In this document: piece by piece, positions 37,001 to 47,484 of the stretch
Numbering within the stretch: the first letter of the stretch is position 1
Layout: each line of letters starts with the position of its first letter
Assembly: GCF_028389875.1 (NCBI RefSeq)
Contig: NC_084666.1
Coordinates: 62,318,422 to 62,382,421, forward strand
Length of the DNA: 64,000 bases
Origin: Rhea pennata
Taxonomy: Eukaryota > Chordata > Aves > Rheiformes > Rheidae
Reading direction: 5' to 3'
Program-made: the position numbers and the translations under genes
The notes under the pieces: model-generated
Told to the model about the DNA's origin: nothing
Database searches by the model: none
Seen by the model: the letters and a program-made list of their open reading frames with translations, nothing else

Positions 37001-40000
37001 GCAATCAGCATCTACTTCTACTGTACTGAAAGCAACATACCAGCCAAAGCCTGAATCATTTTAATCACATCATATTTCATCCCCATATTTTTCCCTAGAA
37101 GACAGCTGGAGCATGTCTCCCCGGCAACCTGCTGTGGGGCCCAATTCACTGCAGATTACTGATCAACCTTTCCTTGTATACACCACTTTACCTTGTAATG
37201 TACAGCTGGTAGCACAGAAGAACTGCTTATAATTGATCTTCGGCTACAAAACCAGAGATGAAAGGCCAGTTCAATTCATGCACTATATCTTACATATAAT
37301 TGGGAAGTGTGGCACAGCTACTTAGAATATATTCACTGCACCCCTGTATAGTATTTCAGTGTGCAGGAGCCAATACCATTAAGAATCTAATTCATTAGTC
37401 CCCAAACAATTTTGTTTCAAAAAAGGAAAGAAACTTGAGGTATGCTTTTACTGAAAGTATAGTTCTAGTTTACAGCATTGGGAGCTAATCAAAATACACT
37501 GAACTTAAAGTTAGATAAGCTGCAGTCAGATTACTTGTAAGAATTGAACAGTAAACCATCAAAAATTAGACAGTACAATATAAGCTTACTAAATGTAATT
37601 ACATGCGTCAACACTGATATGATATTTAAAGGAAGACCTTCTACATTTTCTGCTACTTCCTGAACAGGGACTACATAATACAAGAGCTGATTCTGTGCAA
37701 TAGCTGAAGCCCTGAAATCCCACAGCAGCTATGGAAGACTGAAGTCATGAAGGTCAGAAAGGGGAAATACTATCAACTCCATCCCTGTCTTGTCATCTGT
37801 ACCAACTTTAACACACTTAAATGAGAATAATAAAAGCAGTAAATATTTTAACTGTACTGTTTCATTATTTTCTAAAATAGACTTGAGAAGCATACAGGTT
37901 TGATATGTACTAGAGAAAACAGTTCAGCTCATACACAGAAATTATAGAGACTGTCAAATCAATTTTAAAAGTTCTAAAGTTATTAAGGAAACTGGCTCTT
38001 CATCACTCAGAATACCTCTATATATATATATATGTGTGTATATATATATATGTACACACACACACACACATTTGTACTTTATTTGCTTTTTATGCATAGT
38101 CATGTTACTAACCTTTTTTAAAAAAATCTTATTCAGAATATATGTGCCATTAAAAATGCTACTAAAAATCTTTGGCAGATTTAATCTATTAAAACAAGAG
38201 TATGAATAAAAGCTAATTACTTTTTCCACATTAATGACAAAAGAGGTTTCACATTTTGGTTTCTACACAATAGAAAAAAAAAAAAGCTGGAGTCAAATTA
38301 CATTTTTTTTTTAAACTCCTTTAGGAGTAAAGAGGAATTCTTAGGATTGAAGGTAGTGACAAACCAGATATGACCTACTTTCTAATTATGGCTGCAGCTT
38401 GTAGTACTCCAAGCAAAACTCTTGATCTATTTCAGCTGAAGAATAAGGACACTCCTTAAAAAAAAAATAGTTAAAGAAAAAGTTTGTATTTTTACAGAAA
38501 AGTGAACTTCTACTATACTGACGGTTTCGGTGATTCATTTCTCTTTACTCATGCACAGCATGAACATCATAACAATTCATACATACATCTCCAGATTTTT
38601 AAGAATTACAAGCAAACAGAGTTTAGAATCTCAGAGGACTCTGAAGCACTTTTATAAACTCTAGATTAAATGACTAAGTATACAATTTTTTTCTTACAGT
38701 TAAATCTTGGCACCTCTAAGAATGCTGAAGTAGTAGGTTTGGGGGGAAAAAGGAATCTGAGTTTGACTAACATAACTACAATTAAGTCAATGAACTACAT
38801 TATGCTGTTCCAGAAGTAGTGAGATTTGCACAATTTTGTAACAATCTAACTTTCAAACTTTTGTAAGATGTGTCTTAGAAATTTCATTTTCCTTTTAACT
38901 TAGTTCTCTATCCCTTCCCATTGTACAATTAAGGAAAATACCTACATTGCTCAACACTTCAATTCTGTAAATTACCAGCTTACCCAGAAAATGAAGATCC
39001 ACTGAGACATATACCAGCTATCTATAAGAAGTAGCACTGATAATCTTTTTCTCATAATCTCAAATGATCCCTGTATATGATATTCCAGGTTCAAGGTTCA
39101 AAAGGGAATCCAAATAGACTTTCCTAATTGAAAGAACTATGCCTATTTCCTGTACTATCATTTCAAGATACCTTAGAGCTTCCACTACAGGCTACGCAAT
39201 CAAACACCTGGACAAATGTATATAATATTTTTAAGACCACAACAGTAAACAATAAGATTTATTTCACTGATAAAGACAGTTGGATGTTGGACTAACAGGA
39301 AGACTATATGCTCATGGGAGTAGCTAAGCTATAATGGCAAACATGAACTACTTCTTTGAGGTTATGCTCCTAAAACTTTCTTCCTGAATCTGGAACAGAC
39401 TTACAGAATTCCCCACCATTTAAAAGAATGGCATTTTTTTCACAATTCTGTGTATTAGCATCCATATTTGCCACTCTATGAATTAAGCAAGTAGTAAATC
39501 AACAGTTACACAAAAGGCACTGAAACACATAATAAACTCTGGCAAGAAAGCCCTCAGACTTCAGTAACAGCTTGCTGAAAATATGAGAAGGTAGAGCATG
39601 GCAGAAAAGCTGCTGAATGATGTTTCAGGAGTCAAACATGAACCAAAAACAAATACTAGAACAGATGACGCTGCAAACACTGATAAGCAAAAAAAAAAGG
39701 GGGGGGGGCAACAACAGAGTGTGGCAAACAAAGAATGAAAATGAGAGACAAACAAAAAGATATATAGGTAATAGTCACTCAAAAGCTGAGGGAGAGATAA
39801 AAGGTAACAGCCTATCTAGAAATTGCTGTGATAACAAAAAGGTACAAGGTTGTCTTGGTTATCTCCCCCTATTAAAGACTCATAGGTAAATAAAAGATAA
39901 AAAAAAAAAAATCCTCTAAATATCTCCCCAAACTTAAAGTAGTAGTTGACAGGGTAAGAAGTACACTTTGCAGAAATCTTACTATCGCTGCCCTTGACTG

Positions 40001-40953
40001 TTAAAAAAGGGTATTATCCTGTAGAGTGTTAAGACAAGACTCAGCAAAAAACACATGGTAAAGCAAGTATCTTTCATATATTATGTTTTTCTTCATATCA
40101 CAGTACAAGAAACCGATACTTCGACAGCTGTCCAGCTATTTCAGCTGTTTGCATGCTCACTGTCTATACCTATGTATCAAATACTGGTAACTATATGGAA
40201 AAAAGTCAAGGTCTAGGGAATGTATCCCTTTCTCTCCTCATATGCTGCTTTTTCATGACTGTAACCTACTGTTTATTGCAAATCGAGAAAAAAAAATGTA
40301 GGTTATGTGCATTTACAAGAAATACTGACAGAAAGGTCATCCCAACTATTTCTGCCCTTTTGTAATGCAATCAGCCTTTACTGCAACAGTGTCTCTGCCT
40401 CTAATACACAAGACCATACTCCTGAAAACGTGGCGTTTTTCCATCCTTTTACAAACACAGCACCCTGCACAGATTTCCGGAAGTGGTCTGAAAATCTTCG
40501 TAAGCTTTTTCTTTTCTTTTTTTTTTTTTTTTTTGGGGGGGGGGGGGGGGGAAGAAAGGGCCCAAGGAGTCAAAATTCCCCCAGTGAAAGAACCCAAGCC
40601 GCCCTTGGAAGCGTATTACGACCCGGTGAGCAAAGCAACCGTTTAACGGTGTTTCGTCAGCTCGGGCAGCCGGCGCAGCCGCGCACACGCCCGTCTCCTC
40701 CCTCTCCCCTGCCCGCAGCCGCGCCGCCGCCGGGCTGCAGCCCGCCCGCCGGGCCGGGCCCGCTCTGTCCGCTCCACCGCCGCTACCGGCCTCCCGCGGC
40801 GGAGGGAGGAGCCGGGCGGGCCCAGCACCTCTCCGCCCCGGGGAGGGGAAAAGGGGGAGCCGCGCTCTCTGCTCACCCGCCGCCTCGCTGCAGCCGTCCC
40901 GCTTCCCTCCGCAAGAAGAGCCCGCAGCACCCCTGCGCCCAGCAGTTCCCCAT
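24798..40953 (-). CDS. AP1AR: AP1AR, AP-1 complex-associated regulatory protein (gadkin/gamma-BAR), 10 coding exons
   Basis: Ten exons join to a 301-residue protein, against 302 in human from memory. It is a peripheral membrane protein of the trans-Golgi network and endosomes that links AP-1 to kinesin-1 and restrains Arp2/3. Visible here: an N-terminal MGNC with Gly2 and clustered Cys (4, 9, 10), consistent with acylation; a conserved GSKYFRTC block (26-33); a charged helical coiled coil at about 62-140 with EEK and AAQREAARAAKQ stretches; the conserved STSGNDDSTS region; and two acidic Trp motifs, LEWEDEEG (207-214) and GLEWENDF (256-263), likely contact sites for gamma-ear or Arp2/3. Intron phases agree at every junction. 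The start is the only ATG giving MGNC; its context is good (G at -3, G at +4). The gene is tail to tail with TIFA. Confidence 0.97.
27932..28060 (-). CDS. AP1AR: AP1AR exon 9
   Basis: 129 nt encoding RLSSDATVLTPNTESSCDL to DLEWEDEE, nearly unchanged from mammals. It carries the first acidic Trp motif. Acceptor GTAG, donor GTATTT (weaker). It ends with one base of Gly214. Confidence 0.96.
28995..29068 (-). CDS. AP1AR: AP1AR exon 8
   Basis: 74 nt encoding SSVAEEDLDSFLRNTKFQ to FRSS, preceded by TTTTTACAG and ending A|GTAAGT. It matches the family block EDDFESCLRN...QYEVFRSS. Confidence 0.94.
29653..29714 (-). CDS. AP1AR: AP1AR exon 7, with tandem NAGNAG acceptor
   Basis: 62 nt encoding QHRLQRITQRTHAVNNGEYQ plus AG; donor GTAAGA. 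The acceptor is TAGCAG, so splicing 3 nt later would drop Gln126 and give a 300-residue protein. This is the most diverged exon compared with the human protein. Confidence 0.9.
32293..32365 (-). mobile_element. CR1 LINE 3' fragment (short)
   Basis: Contains the tail repeat ATCACAGAATCACAGAA followed by GGTTGGAAGGGACC and GTCCAACCTC, about 70 bp. It lies in AP1AR intron 6, and its orientation is the same as AP1AR. Confidence 0.92.
32845..32943 (-). CDS. AP1AR: AP1AR exon 6
   Basis: 99 nt, 33 codons, from LALQEEKLRIEEEALYAAQ to KKLLE, the core of the coiled coil. Acceptor CAG, donor GTGAGG. Phase 0 on both sides. Confidence 0.96.
33734..33830 (-). CDS. AP1AR: AP1AR exon 5
   Basis: 97 nt encoding RPLTEEEIADLKDRQYDSIA and on to LQSE, the start of the coiled coil. 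Acceptor TTTTAG, donor GTAAAC. It ends in phase 0. Confidence 0.95.
34727..34752 (-). CDS. AP1AR: AP1AR exon 4 (26-nt microexon)
   Basis: Encodes GESPGSSP plus two bases of the next Arg codon; acceptor AACAG, donor GTAAGA. Skipping it would shift the frame. Confidence 0.93.
35600..35626 (-). CDS. AP1AR: AP1AR exon 3 (27-nt microexon)
   Basis: Nine codons, FENLVESDE, identical to the family sequence, between CAG and GTGGGT. The exon is phase 0 on both sides, so it could be skipped without a frameshift. Confidence 0.95.
36075..36123 (-). CDS. AP1AR: AP1AR exon 2
   Basis: 49 nt between CAG and GTGAGT. It completes a Gly codon and encodes SKYFRTCSTGEHFTIE, almost the family sequence. It ends in phase 0. 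Confidence 0.95.
38018..38070. repeat. TA/TG/CA microsatellite
   Basis: TA repeats broken by TGTGTG, then CA repeats, in AP1AR intron 1. Confidence 0.95.
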
Positions 40954-41480
40954 CGCATCCTGGGCGGCGGCGGCGGGGCGCAGCGCAGCTCCTCCCTCCT
41001 TCCCGCCCGCCCCGCGCGGCGGCCGTTGGCGCCGCGCGCGCGCCCGCAGCTCGGATTCGAACGGGCCCGGCGCCGCGCGAGCCGCCCAACGGCCGCGGCA
41101 TCAACGGCCGCGAAGAGCCGTTGGAAGTGGGGGGCCGGGGAAGAAGAGAAGGGAAGGGAAGAGAGGCGGCCGCTGCCGGAGAGACGCCGAGGCCCCCGCC
41201 AGGCGCAACGCCGCATGCCCGGCGCTGGCGCCGCCCCGGCCCGCCCCTTCCCGGGCGCTGAGGGGGCGGTGGCCAAGCCCGGGCCGAGGGGGAGGTGTCC
41301 GGCCCGCCTACCTCCCCGGGCGCCCGGCCTGGGCTTGGCTGCTCCCTCTGCGAAAGAAGGAGCAATTTTTTATCGCGTTTGGCTGCAGCTGCACGACCGA
41401 GGGGGAAGGGGCTTTCCTCACCCGGCAATGGCTCCCCGCCCGGCTTCCCCTCGTTCACTCAGGTACTGTTTGCTCGGCCG
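40560..41480 (-). promoter_or_regulatory. CpG island promoter of AP1AR
   Basis: A CpG-dense block surrounds AP1AR exon 1. It holds CAACGG/CCGTTG (MYB-like) motifs at 41023, 41087, 41102 and 41118 and a palindromic pair (accgtTTaacggt type) at 40638-40650. An E2F-like TTGGCGCC overlaps the first of these. A + strand donor-like CAG|GTACTG at 41461 could end a divergent noncoding first exon. Confidence 0.85.
40877..40953 (-). CDS. AP1AR: AP1AR exon 1 (coding part)
   Basis: It encodes MGNCWAQGCCG to LQRGG (25 codons plus 2 nt), ending GGCGG|GTGAGC. The acylation signal and basic region lie here, inside the CpG island. An out-of-frame ATG sits 5 nt upstream, at 40958. Confidence 0.93.
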
Positions 41481-42597
41481 CAGAGCCGTTCACGAAAGCT
41501 CCCTTAAGCAGTAGAGACCTGGGAATGAACAAAGGTGTTAGGGCTTGGTCTAACGCAGCTCGATTCCCTCTGGGTTTGTAACGTTTCCTGTGTTCTGCAG
41601 TAACCTCCGATCCTGCTTCCGCAGGCACTGGTGGGGCATACATGCATCCTAAAATTATCATGCCATATCACGGGACTCACTCTTGCTCCTGTTTAAGCCA
41701 CCAGCTACTTACGAGACTGCACTGCTCTTGGCAGCTTGTTGGCATGTGGGCCGTTGCAGACTTGTTGGCTGACTTGTCTCTTGGCTGACCAAAGCAAGCA
41801 GATAAAGAATTGAACTAACACTACAATTCATCTCTCAGAACTGCAGTTACTGTAGGTGTTTTTCTGCCAGATGTTGTTTTTCAAGAAACTTGGAAGAACT
41901 TCCTGAAAACAGACTCTTTCAAATGTTAAAATTGCTCAGGGGTGCAAAAAAAAGAAAAAAGTCTGGCAAACTTACAAAAGGATCTTCTCGTTAAAAACTG
42001 TAAGCATGTCACTAAGGTATTTATTTCCTTCCAGGTTTAGGATAAAATGAAAAACATAGCTTTGGACAAGGTGAGGGAGACATGATTGCATTGTATTGTG
42101 CAAATGTAAACTAACAGTAGAAAAACCCTGCAAAAAACAAAGGTGAAATCTTTCAAAATGGAGAAGCAAATGTTGGTTAGGTTCTATCTGTGAAAACAGA
42201 ATGGAAAAAAGTCTACTCACTGCAAAATGATACCCTTTGCCTTGGGCAGAAGGCAGAAACATCTCATGATCAGCTATCCCCACCACCACACACCACCAGG
42301 TGTGATTTTTTTCTCTTCTTTTTTGTGATGAAGAGAAGTATGATATATTGTAAAATTGTGGATCCTGGCATATAACTGTATGTTAACAAAAATTCCTTGC
42401 TAAAAAAGAAAAAAAAAAAAGGAAAACAAAAAAACCCAAGAGCTTTGTAATTCCAAAGAATGGAAAGATCATTCAGGACACCAAACTATTTCATTCCCAG
42501 CTCCTCTAAGTCATTGGATACTTCATTGCCAAGGATATTAAATGACTAGTGTGAGTAATCTAAAAAGTAAGATCTAAAGGACAGGTGCTATCCTTAC

Positions 42598-42656
42598 CTT
42601 GCTTGAGGATTCATTTTAAAAATTATGATGGATGATTCTGTCTGATGCTATGATAT
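42598..42656 (-). other. Candidate exon upstream of AP1AR
   Basis: 59 nt from AAAATTTCAG to AAG|GTAAGG, both near consensus. It ends ATG AAT CCT CAA GCA AG, an ATG that leaves two bases. This is the phase needed by AP1AR exon 2, giving MNPQAR then SKYFRTC without the acylation signal. Confidence 0.35.
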
Positions 42657-43736
42657 CTGAAATTTTTGGCAAACAAAGTAGAAAAGCAAGATCAGAACTG
42701 TTACTGTGTTGACATTCTCTAAATGAACAGTTCTGAGAACTACTCTAAGACAAACAAGATGTGGAGGGTGCACAACACATGCACACTTTACTTAGTATAA
42801 CAGGGTATATGATATATAAAATAAATGCAATTGCCCCAAATCCAAAGGATCCAAAATCTGCATTGACAGAAATCACATTAGTCTGATTCTGCTCAAAGTA
42901 CTGAAAATGTCTAACTTACATTGTAGATACTTAGAAAATGAAACCTATCCAGTTAATATTTATTGATTTAGATACATGTTTTTTGTTACCACAAGACTAC
43001 TGATTTAATTCACAGAAAAGCTCTTCTGACTAGTGACTTTAAAACTCCTCAGGTGTCCTCGGGGATACCTCATAGATGTCCCTTACTTTCACCATGGAAG
43101 ATAGAAGAGTTCACAGTTAGCTGCATTTAAAAGAAGAAAAAGATGCCTGGTTCCAAAGGCCAATATCAAAATCAATTGCCAGTAATCACTCTTTGGGGAG
43201 AGGAATCCAACTCAAGGCTCTTGTTGGCCACAAGCGTCACATTATAAAGGAGAAAAAGGTTTCTGTCGATGTATCAAGATTGACCTCAGTAAATGTCATT
43301 CAGATACTAACAGACTGTCAGATACATCTGGAGCACTGGTACTATGTGATTTAGCAAGATGTCTCACTCACTCTTCACCACCTTCAGTATCTGTGCTTTA
43401 GCACCACACAGAAACACATCATCATAAATTAACAGTGAAGATACACACATGTACACATACAGATCACTGAAAAAACCCCACTATAATCAAAAGAAATTCT
43501 TGCCATTTTTTAGTTAGGGGCTGACAGTAAAAAAAAAAAAAACCACCACCACCACCACCAACAACAAAAACCCACTGTATTACTTCTGTGTACGCTCAAA
43601 CAGCAGCAAAGAGGCTGGAATCATGGATAAATGAAGATACCACTGACAATGGACACTGCCCACAAGTGAGAAAGGCTAAGTCACCAGCAATCTGGTCTAC
43701 AAGATCAGTCCACAACCATCAGCCTCAGCTCAGATA

Positions 43737-43799
43737 GGAAATGGACTAGATGATCTCCAGAGGTCCCTTCTAACCTTACCCATTCTGTGATTCTGTGAA
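43737..43799 (+). mobile_element. CR1 LINE 3' fragment (short)
   Basis: Sense-strand CR1 end: GGACTAGATGATCTCCAGAG, then CCCTTCTAACC and the tail ATTCTGTGATTCTGTGAA. Its 5' limit is uncertain; upstream sequence to about 43600 could be diverged CR1. Confidence 0.92.
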
Positions 43800-46243
43800 A
43801 GGATCTTGATAAGTCAGCTAGACAAGACAGGCATATACTGGGGACACAGAAAAGTAGTGCTATGCCCTATGTCATCTCATTTATCTTCCATAAATTTAAA
43901 TTTAACAGATTGGTGCCAGAGCACTCCATTCTTGGAAATTCTGTAATCACTCTTCAGCCAATTACGCTTACCCCTCTCCTATGTCTCCCTTGGTCTCTAG
44001 TTAGGCCACTCAAGTGCTGTTATGTCATCTCTTTTATAAGCTTCTTTCATCTTATTATTACAGCTGAAGGCACAAAGAAAAGAGAGAGATGTTCTTCCTG
44101 CAACATTTCCTGGTTATTGTACCTATCTTCTTCATAACAAGCAAAGGATATTTAATGTACAGTCACAACAAACAAACATGGCCTATGTGACTATGGAATG
44201 GCTGTGACTCTTCATGAGGAAAGACATACATTGTCAGAAGGTACCATATAGATGCTACCAACAAGGAGCATCCTTTTATAATAGGCAACAACTGTATGGA
44301 AGTTCTCCAGGTAGAATTACAGCTACAGATGAAGCTGTTGGGCAGACAGGTCAAGCAGAGGAAGCAGAATTATTTGCTGATATTTAAAAGAGAAAAACTG
44401 AAAAACTATCTGCACTGACAAAATGCCTTTTTGAGGTCTGCTGTGTGTTTAAAGTTGTGGTTAGCACCTTTCATTTAATGTGAGAGGTACTAGAAGTGGT
44501 ATCTCAGCAGTGAAAAAGTTAATTGGTTGCCACGTTAGGTAGCTATTAGCAGTGGTGAACGGATGCTGGGACCTAGAGAAGGCAACTCCTACAATAATGA
44601 TGAGCAGTAGAGGGTAGGAGGAATATAATAAAATAATGCTAAGTGATCTCTGATTTTTCTTCCTGGAAATATGAGGTCAGTTTTGAAAGGAGCATTACAG
44701 TGACAGCATACAGGAAGTGAGAACAAGTGTGAAGAAAAAAATAAAAACAATCAGACACGAATTATGGAAGATGATGCAGATCAACATGACTCAAGAGAAA
44801 TATGATACAGGTTTCAGAAAGGATTATTGGAATATATGATGTTCATGATGCTATTTTCTGTGGAATTAACGCTTTGGTGAAATATATACAGCTCCTCTCC
44901 AAAGACAAATGTTGGAGTAGTCAAGCCTGACAGGCATTCATAAATTTCTTCAGAGCAATTGGAGACCTTTTCTTCCACACTACTCTAGACTGTGAAATAT
45001 AGGCCACAGTTCACAGTACAATTCAAACTTATGTCTTGTACCATATCATTTATACTCTGCCAGCTGCATAGCTATTATACTGATACTGGACTGTGTAGAA
45101 TTTGACAGAAACACCAGGATTATAACTAAACAAGCACAATTCCTGACTAGGTCCATTGTTTTTAGAACCTCTAGTTAAAAAGAAAAATGTTAAGGAAAAC
45201 AGTAATAATAACCAAATCTTAGTTACTAACTATTTTGAACCAAAAGAGCTGTAGAAAGCCCCATGACAGTTAACTTGTCCGTCCATCCACCCAACACAGC
45301 AGCAACAAAAAGAACAGTCAGTTCATCAAAACAAAGTCAGTCTTCAGTGGTATGAAAGCCACAGAGGAGATAAGTTCTAACAAGATGAGGCCAAGGAAAA
45401 GTTCAAACAACCATGAAAAAAATCAATTATCTTCAAAAAAGAGAGGGTAACTTAAAGAAAGGTTCAAAAGCAACTTATAACCTTTGTGAAGTGCACACTG
45501 TAATACCTTGTCTTAACCTTAACTCTGAGAAAGGATGACTGTAGATTTTAACAAAATATTACTTACATAAAGACAGAGCAAGTGAAAAATCACCCTATCC
45601 AAACATGGTTCCTGAAATTAAAATGTCAAAGGTTTGCAGAATTTGTAGAATTCTAGATCTGTCAGTTATTCCAATGACAATGGAAAGCAAGGACTTTCAC
45701 CACACATCGTTAGAAAACTTTTTATGAAAAATAATGGCAGTCCTGCATAAATTAGCCAGTTATGAGCAATGCCCTTGGGTCTTTCCCTCCTTTCAGAGTA
45801 GTAACATAGAACAGCTCCATTACCTTTCCTGAAAATGTTTGCTGAGGCTCTCACGACTGATGAAAGAGATGTCTAAGAATTGCTTGGAAAAACAGAAAAG
45901 TAGGGTGGCTAAGCCCTTGCATGATGACAGTGGGGTATGACATTTTCCCACTGAGTAAAGGGGTAGGAGTTACACAGCTTCACAGTCCTTTGAACAGGCA
46001 TTCCTAGTCTGTAACTAAACTTTCGTTCATGTTGCTTTTCTCTCTTTTTCCCACAACTCATTTTAAACAGAATACCATTGTTTCTGGAATACCCTGATTA
46101 GAATAGCCACACAAATTTCTTTCTTCCCGTAGTTACAGTTTTTGAGTTTTATTAGATTGCTTTCTTTCACATGAACCTTGCTGTGCCACTCACATCCACA
46201 GCAAGATAAAATGTGCGTAAAGCAAAAAATCTCAGTTGCTCAC

Positions 46244-46308
46244 CTTCATGGGTTGCTACATCAGTTGCCATCTCTTTCAGTGGTCCTACATCAGATGTAG
46301 GCCTCATT
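46244..46308 (-). other. Candidate exon upstream of AP1AR
   Basis: 65 nt from TGTTTACAG to GAAG|GTGAGC. Only one frame is open (MRPTSDVGPLKEMATDVATH). Spliced to the 42598 exon it continues as EDIIASDRIIHHNF and stops. Unrecognised; possibly a noncoding RNA. Confidence 0.3.
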
Positions 46309-47443
46309 CTGTAAACAGATGTACATGTTTAAACTTTGCCATAAGTAGCCTTTATTGAAATAAATGGGTTACACACATGCCTAATGCTAACTTCTGTGCA
46401 ATATATGCAGAAAGTTAAATACAATTAATTACTTAAATACTTAAAATACAATGCACAGCATAGGCACTAATACATACATCCATTTTAAAGCAAATTATTC
46501 CACCTTTAGCATTGCCACAGTCTTAGCAACACAAGCTGCCTCGCAACAGCACACAGCTGCTCAGATACAGAACATTCATTAAATGAATTCACTTTTTTTT
46601 TTTAATCTTGGCACTCTGCCCACTGCATATTTTCTTGCCAAAATAAGATTTCTTAGTGATTTGTTCTTTCTATGACTTAATGGCTTTAAGAAACCACAGC
46701 TTTAGAGAATCTTGAAAGAAAATGTCTTATAAGGCATTTTTACTCATTATAGCCAAAGTACAATTCCAACACGTCTTGGGTATTCTCATATGCAGGCTTT
46801 GTTAGAAAGGAAGCAGGCATCTCTTACACCATCAGCTCACAATTTATATTGTCGCTATCCCTGTCTTCCTGATACCTTGGCAACTATTCTAGAAAGCAAA
46901 TGGGGAACAAAGGAAGTTTTAGGGACCAGAAAGAAAGAAAGACAAAAAAAGGTGGAGATCACATTCAATCAGCATTTTGGGTACAAAACTGAAGTAGGTC
47001 TGTTAATTTTTAGGGAACAGCTTTAAGCAGAATTTGGGCCTGTTTTTAAAAATACCCATTTCAAATTTCTCTTGCACATTTGCATCCCCAGTACAGGCTG
47101 TTTTTTTCTTGCAGATCAGAAGCCTTCTCACAAGTATTTTTCTTAACTATTTTTTTAATGATATAAAAGGTGAGCTCACTAGTTCTGAGATCTCTGGAAT
47201 TTTCTCAAGACATTCAAAAATAGCCCTATCATCATCTTGAAAGCCAATCAGGGATATCATGAGGGTATAGCCAGTTAAACTATTCTAGCTGCCATAGGTC
47301 TGGGTTAAATTGTTATCATCTCCAGCAGTTCATTAATCTGGATCCTTTCACAGAATCAGCACAAAAAAAGTCACATGAACAGTTTAACAAGCAAAATTGA
47401 AGAAGCAAGAGAGAGGCATGGACAAGCAACTGAACCAACTTAC

Positions 47444-47484
47444 CTGCAGTTTACTTTGGTCAGAACACGTTGTTTTATTGTGCC
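47444..47484 (-). other. Candidate exon with perfect donor
   Basis: The donor CTGCAG|GTAAGT is ideal. The proposed acceptor (ATTAG) lacks a pyrimidine tract, so the upper edge is uncertain. The frame GTIKQRVLTKVNC leaves two bases and joins the 46244 exon in phase. Confidence 0.25.

Larger units (their letters stand above)
25064..40876 (-). other. AP1AR: AP1AR introns
   Basis: The nine introns are AT-rich. They contain one CR1 fragment (32293-32365), A tracts near 29555 and 30161, a TA/CA microsatellite (38018-38070), C and G tracts near 36772 and 39700, and a T18-G17 homopolymer junction at 40517-40551. No nested gene was recognised. Confidence 0.8.
41481..46243. other. Gene-poor region upstream of AP1AR
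   Basis: Apart from the candidate 42598-42656 exon and the CR1 tail at 43737, nothing coding is seen. An ACC run occurs near 43541. Confidence 0.4.

Noticed and set aside
40307-41581. 424-codon + strand frame and overlapping - strand frames across the AP1AR island
   Set aside because: The same composition effect; it runs through the T18-G17 homopolymer and is antisense to the real AP1AR exon 1.
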